A stretch of 64,000 nucleotides of DNA, from contig NW_025062476.1 of the NCBI RefSeq assembly GCF_000002995.4, forward strand, positions 12,668,501-12,732,500, given 5' to 3'. The notes beneath the pieces are model-generated. The model saw nothing but the letters and a program-made list of their open reading frames with translations. It searched no databases and was not told the DNA's origin. The position numbers were made by a program, and so were the translations under genes. Below, one piece after another: positions 11,899 to 25,400 of this stretch; the first letter of the stretch is position 1; every line of letters starts with the position of its first letter. Source of the stretch: Brugia malayi. Taxonomy: Eukaryota; Nematoda; Chromadorea; Rhabditida; Onchocercidae.

Positions 11899-14800
11899 AT
11901 GGATTGTGAAAATAATCCAGCATGGCCATTTCTGCGACAATCACGCGAACAAATGATTGCGGTATGAATTTTTATTTTTTAATTAATTAATTTAATTTAA
12001 TTTTTTTTTTTTTTTTTGTTACAAATAAATCAATTATGAATTCTTCACGTATTTTTGAAGTTTTCATCCTTGTTGCAATGATTTTTATTGTTTCATTTTG
12101 TATAATTTTTGCATAATTTATATTTTTGATAATTTTTTTTTTGAGGTACAAATGTGATCTAAAATTGATAATTGTTAAAATATAAAAAGTAATTTCAAAA
12201 GGAAAAAAAAAAATATTTTACAATTTCATTTCACAATTAATTTTATTATTAGATAATAAATTGCTATAAGAAATATAAAATTGTATTTATATATAAAATT
12301 GTTTATTTATAATTAGTTGAAAAAAAAAAAATCGATGATTTTCTTTTTGTAATTCTTGAAATTAATACCATTCACTTAGTATTATTCTGTTTATTATCTT
12401 TTTTTAATTTTCAATTTCATTCATTCATTTTTTGCATTTATTCAATTTCTATTTAATAATTTATTTTTAATTTAATTGTTTAGTCATTTTATTCATTACA
12501 TTTCATTTTCTTAATGTTAATAATATCCAAATTTATGCACAATTGATTGTTCATAATTGAAAATGAATTTCTAATATTGAATTTAAAATTTGACTAAAAT
12601 TAAAATTGCTAATTTTATAAGCTAATCGGATGATTAAATGTTCTACAGCTAATACATATTAATGTATAATTGTGGAAAATATACCAATGAGATATGATAT
12701 TAATTTAATTTATTATTATGATATTAACTTAGATATACTTATTTATACTTATATTATAACTCATACTTATTACCTATATGTACTTATTACCTATATATAC
12801 TTATTACTTATATATACTTATTACTTTTATATACTTATTTATCCATTCACCATTCTTTTATATATTTTATTGTTGTTGAAAAAAAAAAAAAAAAAAAAAC
12901 GGTGAATTTTTGAGTTTAATCAAATTTACTATGAAAATTTTATTAGACAAAAAAAAAAAGAGCAAATTTTTGGAATTTTTTTGTTTTTTTGTGAACGATT
13001 ACAAATTATTCAACTTGAAAATTTTGCGTTATTTGTTTTTTTTAAAAAAAAAAAAAAAAAAAAACAAAAATCTTAGCATTGACGAATTAGCAATGGATGA
13101 GATGACAGAAGCGGACAGACAGCAAAAACAAACGAATCGAATTTTGAAAAAGTACGGATGAAATGACAAACAGATGGTCGGAACATAGAGCTCTAATTGC
13201 CCACGCAACACCTATGCTAACCCATAACACGGGCAAATATTTTCTGAGGAAAAAGAAGAAATCATCCAAACAAACCTCATTACTAAATACTTCAAATTCT
13301 TTTTTTTTTTTTTCAAAAAATGAAAAATTTATTTTAAAAGTGTAATTTTTAATCAAAAAATAATTTATGAAAAGATGTTTTTTTTCTTCCTTTTCTTATG
13401 TTTTGAGAGTTCAAAAATATTCCATTTAAAGTACAATTCTTTTTTTTTTTTTTTTTTTTTACTTTTAATTTGATAATTAAAAAGAAAATTTCTTAAGAAA
13501 TTTTTTAAATTATAAAATTTTGTTCGAATTTATCTTATTTTCACAGATATATTCTTGTATTTTTCTTTTTGTTTATGTTTATTTCTTTGTTATTGCAAAT
13601 TTTAATTTATCTCTCTTTTTTTTTTAATATTTTTAATCTATTTTTAAACGATATTAAAATATATTCATTACAGATCATTTATGATCATTTGACCTTGAAT
13701 ACTAGTAGAAGTCACAAAAGGTCATCACATGACCTTTTGTGACTTCTCATGTCATGATTCCAGAAAAATAACTTTAAGGAGTAATTCTAAAAAAGAACTA
13801 ACTTAGTGAGTAGTTTCTAAGCTTTATTTGTTGTTTTTGTTTGTAGGATCAGTCGAAACCGTACGATTCAAAGAAAAATGTTTGGATTCCGGATGCGGAA
13901 GATGGTTATATTGCTGCGGAAATTAAATCTAGCAAGGGTGACTCAGTCACCGTGGTTTCTGTTCGTGGAAATGAGGTTTCTTTCACTGATAATTTTTTTT
14001 TTTTTTTTGTAAATTTTAACAAACATATTTAAAGAAATAAAAAATGAAGCACATTTTTAAAATGAAATTTAAATGCATCTTTTTAGCTTTAAATATAAAT
14101 AATAATTTTGATTAAAATTTTATGGTATTTTAACTGAATTAAACATTATTCAAATACTTTTTATTAATTGTTTTTAACAGTAATTTATTGACAAAAAAAT
14201 TTTCCTAACATTCATAAAACAAATAGATTGTGAATTTAATCAAAATATTCATAGTTTTTAGAAAAAATCAAATTTGAATTTAATGAAAATTTGATTATTT
14301 CTTTCATTTATACTTTATTTGCTTCTTTTTTTTCTTCGGAAAAATGAAATTTTAGAAAGAAAAAAATAAATTTTTTTGAAAAAAGCTAATTTTCTAATAA
14401 ATTTACAACAGATATGTTTTAAATTGCAATGTGATAAAATAAAAATTAATATTTGAAACAAAGAAGAAAAAGTATTACTACAAAAAGAAAAAAAAAACAA
14501 ATTAAATTATTAATTTTTTATTAATATATTAGTAATTCCATTTTAATTATTCATAATTTTTCATCCTTTCATTTCTTAGGTAACACTTAAAGCAGAAATT
14601 GTGCAAGAAATGAATCCACCAAAATTTGAAAAAACCGAAGATATGTCAAATCTGACTTTCCTGAATGATGCTTCCGTTCTGCATAACTTACGTGCACGTT
14701 ACGGTCAAATGCTGATTTACGTAAGTGATTATTAGCATTATTATTACTTTTCTTTTAAAATTTTTATCTATGATATATTAACAATAGATAAAAGTAACAT

Positions 14801-17800
14801 TCATACTTTATTTTAATAATTTGTTTTTTCCAGTAAATTTTGAAGAAAAAAACTTTTTTTTTTAATTGATACTTTTGTTCGGAATAATTATTTCTGTTCC
14901 GTCTTTTAATTTTATTCCGTTTTGTTCCATCTTTCAAAATTCTATTTCCTTCTGTTCCGTTTTTTTTTTTTTTTAAATTTATACATTTTAATTAGTAAAC
15001 CATTAATAGTTGCATGCAAATTCATTCCTTAAATTTTTTTTTTTTTCAGTTAAAAATTATAAATTTATTTTCAGACATATTCAGGATTGTTCTGTGTTGT
15101 GATAAATCCGTATAAAAGACTTCCAATTTATGAACCATCCGTAGCCGAAATGTACATGGGTAAACGAAGAACCGAAATGCCACCACATTTATTTGCTGTT
15201 TCTGATGAAGCTTATCGTAATATGCTGATCGATCATGAAAATCAATCAATGTTAATTACCGGTGAATCCGGTGCCGGAAAAACCGAAAATACCAAAAAAG
15301 TATTTTTGTTTTTATTTTTTCGGCATTCAATTAATGATAGCAAATAAAAAAAAAAAAGCAATTAGACAATAAAAATGATATTTATTCATATCACAATTTG
15401 TAAATAAAACAATTTTAAATAATAAAAATTTGTTGTTTAAATTTTTGCTAAATCATTACAACTTATAATAAAACATTAAAATGCAAGTGAAAATTTCAAA
15501 TAGCTTAAAATTATTTACAAATTATTCAATTTAATTTAGTAAAAGTTAAGCTAAAAAGTGTAATATACTAAATAATTTTATGATGTTAAACATTATGAAT
15601 TATATATTAGCATGTTGTATATTTCAAACTCTATTAATCTTTTTTCCGGAATGAATTCAGGTTATTGCCTACTTTGCAACGGTAGGTGCATCTCAACAAA
15701 AAGGTGATGCAGCAGCAGCGGCAACACCAGATCAACCGGATAAAAAGAAGGTAACTTTGGAGGATCAAATTGTTCAAACAAATCCGGTACTGGAAGCTTT
15801 TGGTAATGCAAAAACGGTCCGGAACAATAATTCATCTCGATTTGGCAAATTTATTCGAATTCACTTCTCGAAACTAGGTCGTGTCGCATCATGTGACATT
15901 GAACACTGTTAGTTTTATTAATTATTTTTTGAAATTTAATTATAAAATTACAAAAAAAAAAAAAAAAAAATCACTTGTCAAAATTAAATGCTATATTTAA
16001 TTTTAAATATATTATTATTACTATTATATCTTCAAATATGTATCCTCTTCTAATGATACCTTTATTTATGATGAATTGAAATAAATTAAATTGAATTATT
16101 CCATTTCGAGTAAATCATTTTAATCAATTCAATTACTAATTTTTAATAATTTCTTTCCAATCTAACTTCAAACGCTCAAAAAAAAATATTCTTTCAACAT
16201 TTTTTTTCTTTTCAATCTTTATAACATAACTTTTAATAGATTAAAAAATCATTTGGTAGAAATATAATTTGAAAGAGTTTAAAAATTTTTTTAAACATAA
16301 ATGTTTATTATAAAAAATTACAATTCTTAATAATTAAACGGTACAAATATATATATATATTTAATAATATGCAATTAAAATTTACAACTTTTAATTATAT
16401 TAAAATTTGAAGAAAAATTAAAAATTTATTTAATTATTACTTATTAATTATAATTGCTATTTAAATTGATTACTTTCTTTTTTTCATTTATTCTAGATTT
16501 ACTTGAAAAATCACGTGTTATACGTCAAGCACCAGGTGAACGATGCTATCATATATTTTATCAGCTGTATTCCGATTTCATACCAACATTAAAGAAAGAA
16601 TTATTATTGGATAAGCCATTGAAGGAATATTATTTTGTTGCACAAGCAGAACTAACAATTGATGGTGTTAATGATAAGGAAGAGCATCAATTAACTGATG
16701 AAGCATTTGATATTTTACATTTTTCACAAGAGGAGAAGATGAATTGTTATAAATTAATGGCAGCAATAATGCATATGGGAAATATGAAATTTAAACAACG
16801 ACCACGTGAAGAGCAAGCGGAACCGGATGGTACAGATGATGCGGAAAAAGCATCAGCAATGTACGGTATTGGTCATGAGGAATTCTTGAAAGCATTAACA
16901 AAGCCAAAAGTTAAAGTTGGCAATGAATGGGTCAATAAAGGTCAAAATATTGATCAAGTAACATGGGCTGTTGGAGCAATGGCTAAAGGTCTATATTCGA
17001 GAGTGTTTAATTGGCTTGTTAAAAAATGTAATAAAACATTGGATCAAAAAGGTATATCAAGAGATTTCTTCATTGGTGTATTGGATATTGCTGGATTTGA
17101 AATATTTGATGTAAGTGCTTTGTTTTTTTTTTTTTTTAAATATTTTATTAAAATTCAAATGCTTTTTTTTTTTTCAAAAAAAAATTGGAAAAAAAATTTT
17201 GACTTCGTTTTTTTTTTTTTTTTTTTTAGGAATTTGATTAGATATAAATTAAAGAAAAAAATTTTATAATTTAAAACAATAATTTCTGAAATTATAATGA
17301 ATGAAAAATAGTGGAAGAAAATTTTTATTATTATACTCTAATTTTTATATATTGTATTAATTTAAAAAAAAAAAAAATCACTTTAACTTTTATATATTCT
17401 ATTAATTTCCTTATTTTTTAAATTATTAAAGTAAACAAATAAATAAATATATATATTATCAAATTAATCAATCAAAAAACGAAATCATTTATTTATATCA
17501 AATCTAACATAATTAATTTAAATTAATTTTTTTTACAACAAAATTTTTATATATGTATAAATTTTATTTTATCAAATCTAGCATAATTAATTAATTAACT
17601 TTTCATAATGAAATCTTTATTAATATATAAATAATTTTTTTCAGTTCAATTCATTCGAACAACTTTGGATTAATTTTGTAAATGAAAAATTACAACAATT
17701 TTTCAATCATCATATGTTTGTATTGGAGCAAGAAGAATATGCCCGAGAAGGCATTCAATGGACATTCATTGATTTTGGCTTAGATTTACAAGCCTGTATT

Positions 17801-19389
17801 GAATTAATTGAAAAACCATTAGGCATTCTATCAATGTTAGATGAGGAATGTATCGTACCTAAAGCAACTGATCTTACATTGGCGCAAAAGTTAAACGATC
17901 AACATTTGGGTAAACATCCAAATTTTGAAAAGCCAAAACCGCCAAAAGGAAAACAAGGTGAAGCGCATTTTGCTATGCGACATTATGCTGGTACTGTTCG
18001 ATACAATGTGAGTAATTGGTTGGAAAAGAATAAAGATCCATTAAATGATACGGTTGTATCAGTTATGAAACATTCAACTGGTAATTTACTTCTCACAGAA
18101 ATTTGGCAAGATTATACGACACAGGAAGAAGCTGCAGCTGCTGCTAAAGGTATTTGAATTATTTAATTTAATTAGATTAGATTTGATCAGATTTAATTTG
18201 ATTAGATTTGATTTGATTGGATTAGATTTAATTAAATTAGATTTAATTTGATTTCATTTAATTTGATTTGATTTAGATTAGTTTGGATTAGATTAGATTT
18301 GATTTGATCAGATTTAATTTGATTAGATTTGATTAAATTAAAAAAAAATAACGACTACAGAATGGATTATTTTTTTTTTTTTTGTTAAATATAATGAGAA
18401 AATATATGTATATAAAAGGATTAATAAAAGTTGAGAAATTCTTATTTCTCATCAATGCATGAATTGTTTAATGAAATTTGTGAAAATTTTTTGAAGCGAA
18501 AAATTAGTAATCAGTGAAATTTTAGAGGAAAAGAATTTAAAAAAAAAAAAAGTTATTGATATAATATCTAATAAATTATCATTATTTTGAAGAAAAAATT
18601 TTTCAATCTTAGATATAAAATAAAAAATTCATGCACTGATTCTAATGAATTTTATCATCAATTAACTGATGAAAGCTAATAAATATTTTTTTATCATTTT
18701 TATCTTTAATAGTAAATTGATAATTTTAATGAGTAATACTTCTAAATCAGTTAATTGATAAGAAAATTCATTAGAATATGATTTTTTTTTTTTTTTTTGT
18801 TTCTTCTGTTGAAAGAAATGTAAAAAAGTAAAATTGAAAAATGAAATTTTTTATGTTAGAAAAATTTAATTAGTTTAAATTTTACAATTATACTGATAAT
18901 TTATTATTATTATTATCAATTTTAGCTTTAATTAATTTTAGATGGAGGAGGAGCGGGCAAAAAGAAGGGTAAATCCGGTTCATTCATGACCGTTTCTATG
19001 TTATATCGTGAATCATTGAATAATCTAATGACAATGTTGAATATGACACATCCGCATTTTATTCGGTGTATTATTCCGAATGAAAAGAAGCAATCCGGTT
19101 TACTGGATGCGGCATTAGTATTAAATCAGCTTACATGTAATGGTGTATTGGAAGGTATTCGTATCTGTCGTAAAGGTTTCCCTAACAGGTATTTTTAATT
19201 ATTTCATTTTAATAATTTAAAAAAAAAAAAAAAAAAAATTGGTTTTAGTTGAAAAAATATCTCTTTTTAATATAAAAAATTTTAATTCTGCACAATTTGA
19301 AGATATATTTTAATGAAATTTTAATAAGAATAAAATTTATTAAAATTTCAAAAATGCAAAAATTAATCTTTCTATTAATACTAAAATAG

Positions 19390-19422
<33 letters not shown>

Positions 19423-22400
19423 GAAAGAAAATACTAAACTTTTAATGATTATTTTAAAAATATAATAGCTATTATTGCTCTAAATAAATCATTTTTTCTT
19501 TTTTTTTTTGTTAGTTTAATAAAAAATTTTTTTAAAATAATCAAATTTATTTTTTTAACTTTTAATAATTACTATTATTCTTTTGTTTTATTTTTAGAAC
19601 ATTACATAAGGATTTCAAGCAACGCTACTCAATACTTGCTGCAAATGAATCGATCAGTAGCACAGATATGAGAAAATGTGCTGAAGCAATGCTAAGTAAA
19701 ATTGTTAAAGAAAATATATTAACGGAAGAAAATTTTCGAATTGGTGAAACAAAAGTTTTCTTTAAAGCAGGTGTATTAGCACATTTGGAAGATGTTCGTG
19801 ATGAAGCATTGAAAACATTGCTAACAAAATTACAATCACAAATTAAATGGTATCTTGGCTTAACTGATAAAAAACGACGTATTCAACAAAAAGCTGGCTT
19901 ATTAATACTACAACGTAATGTTCGTGCGTGGTGTTCATTACGTACGTGGGAATGGTTTAAATTATACACCAAAGTACGACCAATGTTAAAAGAAGGTAAA
20001 ATAGCCGAAGAATTGGAAAAATTACAGGAGAAATTAAAATCACTTGAGGAGACATTACAAAAGGAGGAAAATTTACGAAAAAATTTGGATGATAGTGCAA
20101 AAAAAATGGAAACCGAAAAAGCGGAATTATTTGAAAAATTAGAAGCTGTAAAAAATAATCTTACAAAATCTGAAGGTAATCTATCACAAATGGAATCAGC
20201 AAAATCAGATGCTGATAAAAAACTTGAGGTAAAAATTTTACTTTTTAGTTTAATCGTTTTTTTTTTTTTTTTGAATTTAATGTAAAATATTTTTTGTAGT
20301 TTAATTTAAGCATTTTTGTAATTTAAAATGAATTTTTGGATGAAAAATTTTTTGTAGTTTAATTTAAGCATTTTTGTAATTTAAAATGAATTTTTGGGTG
20401 GAAATTTTTAGGATGAATTAATAATTAAGGAAAGCTTTTTTTTTTTTTTTCTTTCTGTAAAATATAATTGAGTTGCGAAATTTTATAAAAAAAAAATTTT
20501 ACTTTTACTTTCTTTTTTTAATATTTTACTTTACTTTACTTTACTTTGCTTTCTTCTTCTCTTTTCAGGAGTTAAATGAGCAACTTGCTGATGTTGAAGA
20601 TCAAAATACAGAAATTCAACGATCAAAAAAGAAGGTTGAAGGTGAAATTGATGCATTAAAAAAGCAAATTCAAGATTTAGAAATGAGTGCACGTAAAGCA
20701 GAAATGGAAAAGCAATCAAAAGATCATCAAATTCGTTCACTTCAAGATGAATTACAACAACAAGCAGAATCGGTGGCAAAATTAAACAAAGAAATTCGAC
20801 ATCAGGAAGAATTAAATAAGAAAATTACGGAAGATTTACAAGGTGAAGAAGATAAAACAAATCATGCAAATAAGATTAAAAGTAAATTAGAGCAAACGTT
20901 AAATGATTTGGAGGATAATTTGGAACGTGAACGACGTGCAAAAGCAGATAGTGAAAAATCAAAGCGAAAACTTGAGGGTGAATTAAAAATTACACAAGAA
21001 AGTATTGATGAAGCAACACGTCAACGACGTGACTTAGAAAATAATATGAAACGAAAAGAAGCCGAATTAAATGCATTAAGTAGTCGATTGGAAGATGAAC
21101 AAGCAACAATTAGCAAATTGCAACGACAAATTAAAGAATTGCAAAGTCGTGCAGCTGAATTGGAAGATGAAGTGCAAAATGAACGACAATCACGATCAAA
21201 GACTGATAAGGCACGTTCAGATATACAGCATGAATTAGAGGAGTTGAATGATCGACTAGATGAGCAAGGTGGTGCAACTGCAGCACAAATTGAAATTAAT
21301 AAGAAACGTGAAGCTGAATTAGCTAAATTAAGACGTGATATTGAGGAGGCAAATATGAATCATGAAAGTCAACTAGCAGCATTACGTAAAAAGCATACAG
21401 ATGCTGTAGCTGAACTAACCGATCAATTAGATCAAATTCAAAAACAAAAGCAAAAATTGGAAAAAGATAAAATGCAATATGTGCGTAATACGGAAGATTT
21501 AGCTGCACAATTAGATGGTGAAAGTGCTGCTAAAGTAAGCAATGAAAAATTAGTAAAACAATTTGAATTACAATTAAATGATTTACAAGCACGTGCAGAT
21601 GAGCAATCACGTCAATTGCATGATTATAGTTCAGTACGTAATCGTCTTGGAAATGAGAATAGTGATATGATAAGACAATTAGAAGATGCAGAAGAGCAAA
21701 TTTCAACATTACAACGATTTAAAGGACAATTAACACAACAAATTGAGGATATACGTTCAGCAACTGATGAAGAAATACGTGAACGGCAAGTGCTTGCAGC
21801 GCAAGTGAAAAATTTACAAATTGAAGCGGAACAAGCACATAATAATTTAGAGGAAGAAATTGAATCAAAGAATGAAGTTGCAAGACAATTAAGTAAAGCA
21901 AATGGTGAAATACAGCAATGGCAATCACGTTTTGAGCAAGATGGTATGCTTCAAACTACTGAACTTGAAGAAGTACGTCGTAAACAAGGTATTAAAATTA
22001 ATGAATTACAAGAAGCACTTGAACAAGCTAATCAAAAAATTATAACATTGGAAAAAGCACGATCACGTTTACTTGGTGATCTTGATGATGCGCAAGTTGA
22101 CGTAGAACGAGCAAATGCTACAGCAAGTCAGCTAGAGAAGAAGCAGAAAGGTTTTGATGCTGTAAGTTTTCCATTTTATTCTTTTTCAAATTATGATCGA
22201 TTAAAATTTAATTTTGAAATTGTTACTGAAAGTTAAATATTTTCAATTAGCTGATTACTGATTGATTGAAATTGAAATTGTATTGAAATATGAAACAATA
22301 ATGCATCTATTGATTGATAACTTTTTTGTTTAATTAGAATTACACTTAAGGAAATATATAGATCTGTTCGAATTAAACATATCGATTCTTATCAGTTTAA

Positions 22401-25400
22401 TCTCTGATATGTGATCAATTGATCACTTCGAGATTATCCTGCTTAAAAGGATTTGAAAGGGGCTTGTTTCTCACCTATCACGGGTTGATCCGGTATTGTA
22501 TTTACCCATGGGAACAGTCCATGTACCCTTCTAGGGATAGGCTTTGTCCATACTACATTTTACACTTATAATTCTATGAATTTCATTTTTTTGTTCACTC
22601 CTAATTTTAACTGAAATCATCTAGTTTAGCTTATCAACAAATCAAGCTTATCAGTAAGTTTAGATAAAAAGCAGGAAGAGAATGCTTATATTGTAATATA
22701 ATATTAAGTTAGCTTCAAATATATAATTTTTATAGCAAAAAAAAAAATTTTTTTTAAAAATTAAATATTTAATTTTAGCTTGTTGATGAATGGAAAAAGA
22801 AAGCTGATGATATGTCAGCAGAGCTTGATTCTGTTCAACGTGAAGTACGTAATCTGTCAACGGATTTATTCAAAATGAAGACAACATATGAGGAATACTC
22901 TGATACAGCTGAAGGACTTCGTCATGAAAATAAAGCTTTAAGCAATGAAATTAAAGATTTAACTGATCAGCTTGGTGAAGGTGGTCGTTCACAACATGAA
23001 ATGCAAAAAATGATTCGACGATTGGAAATTGAAAAAGAAGAATTACAACATGCACTTGATGAAGCAGAAGGTAAATTCAAAGATTATTTATTTATTTAAA
23101 AAAAACAAAAAAAAACAAAAAAAGGATTTATAAAAAGTTATTATCAAATGCATATGGTTATTATTATTATTTTTCAAAAAATTGATGCGTGAATTATTTA
23201 GAAAAGAATAATGGAATTAAGGAATGTAATGTTATATAAATTTATTGTAAAATATATATAATTGTTTTTTTATGATTTTTTTTTTTGAGGCAATGTATGA
23301 ATTATTTATAAAAAAAAATAAATAATCATTATTACTACTATTATCATTATTATTACTATTGTTATCATTATTACTGGTATTATTACCATCATCATTATTA
23401 ATAGTATTACTACCATCAATATTATCACTATTATCATCATTATTAATAGTATTACTGTCATCAATATTATCACTATTATTACTATTATTATTACCAGTAT
23501 TATTACTATTAATAGTATTATTACCATTATTATTATTATTACTATTAATAATCGCCGTTATTGCTGTCAATATTAATACTACATTACCGTTATTATTATT
23601 AATATTTTTGTTTTTATTATCATTGCTATTATTATCATTGTTATTGTTATTTTGTAGGAGCATTAGAAGCAGAAGAAAGTAAAGTAATGCGTGCACAAGT
23701 GGAAGTGTCACAAATACGTTCTGAAATTGAGAAGCGAATACAAGAGAAGGAAGAAGATTTTGAAAATACTCGACGAAATCATCAACGTGCATTAGAATCG
23801 ATGCAAGCATCACTAGAAGCTGAATCAAAGAGTAAAAATGAACTTTTACGTGTAAAGAAGAAGCTTGAATCAGATATTAATGAACTTGAAATTGCACTTG
23901 ATCATGCTAATAAAGCAAATGCTGATGCACAAAAGAATTTGAAACGATGCACAGAGCAAATTCGTGAAATTCAATTACAGGTTTGTTTAATTTTAATCTT
24001 TAAAAAAAAAAAATATTAGATGGAGCAAATATATAATTGTTAAACTAACAATAAAAGTTATTATCATTTAATTAATTACAATTTCATTCTAATTAAAATA
24101 TCAAATAATATTATTAGCTATCATTTTATTAATGATAAAACTTTTGTGAAATGATTTTATAATTGCACTACTTTTAATAATAAAATTCCAAAGATTTTTT
24201 TTTATTTTTTAAAGAAAATAAAAAAAATTTAGACATTTTCATTTTTTTTTTTTTTTTTACAGCAGTAAATTAGAATTTAAAAAAAAAAAGAATTAAAATT
24301 TAATTTAATATTAGTAATTTTGATTGATAGATCGAAGAAGAACAACGACAACGTGATGAGATGAAGCAGCATTATTATACAGCGGAAAAACGTGCACAAA
24401 TTTTGGAAGCTGAAAAAGATGAAATTAGCCAAGCGCTAGAACAAGCGGAACGAGCACGTAAACAAGCAGAATTAGACGCAAGTGAAAGCCGTGATCAAGC
24501 TAATGAATTAAATATGCAAGTTAGCAATCTTGGTGCAGCAAAGAGGAAAGCTGAAGGAGAACTACAGGTAAATTATTCATTGCCAGGTATAATTTTATAC
24601 AATTAATTAAATAATTAATTAGTTGAATAGCTTAATGTTAATCATTAATTACTTTTTGTTAATTCTAAAATTTATACTTAAGAAAGTTCGATTGCAAAAA
24701 AAAAAAAAAAAAAAAGGAAAAAAGTTCAATTTTTGTAAATGAATTATTTGCAATTAATTAATTAGCTAGATGGTTTAATAATTAATCATTTAATTATTTT
24801 TATTAATTCTAAAATTTATATTTAAGAAAATCCTTTAAAATTCAATTGCAAAAAAAAAGAAGAAAAAATTGTGATCAAAATTTTTTTTTTCAATTTTTTG
24901 TAAATGAATGGTAGTAATGTCTACAGGATTGAGAAAAAAAAATGAGTAAAATTAAAAGATTTTTTCTTTTTTTTTTTTTTTTTAAATTTTGATTTTTAAA
25001 TTGAAAAAGTTTTATTTTTAGGCTATTCATGCAGACATGGATGAAACATTGAATGAATTTCGAGCATCAGAAGAACGAAGTAAAAGAGCAATCGGTGATG
25101 TTGAAAGGCTTGCAGAAGAATATCGACAAGAGCAGGAACATGGCTTACATATTGATAGGATGAGAAAAGGCCTTGAGGCACAAATTAAAGATATGCAGGT
25201 AAGCCTTACCTTTCCTTTTCTCTCTCTCTCTCTCTTAAAATGTTTCTGAATGAAAAAGAAAAGTTCATTAAAATTTAAATTGTTTTATTGTTTTTCATAG
25301 CGTTTAAATTTCTTCTCTCTCTCTCTCTTAAAATGTGGTAACTTACCTTTCCTTTTCTCTCTCTCTCTCTTAAAATGTGGTAACTTACCTTTCCCTTTCT

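Noticed and set aside
12672..13356. Several small frames in myosin intron 1 as extra exons
   Set aside because: They begin or end in poly-Lys/Phe homopolymers and no joining keeps the myosin frame; exon 1 to exon 2 is in frame without them.
22470..22500. tRNA B-box-like gggttgatccg in myosin intron 10
   Set aside because: No A-box or cloverleaf; the whole patch is better explained by similarity to U2 snRNA.
23232..23828. Asn-rich and Leu/Ile-rich frames in myosin intron 11
   Set aside because: Produced by ATT-type triplet repeats; they overlap the intron and exon 12 in a wrong frame.
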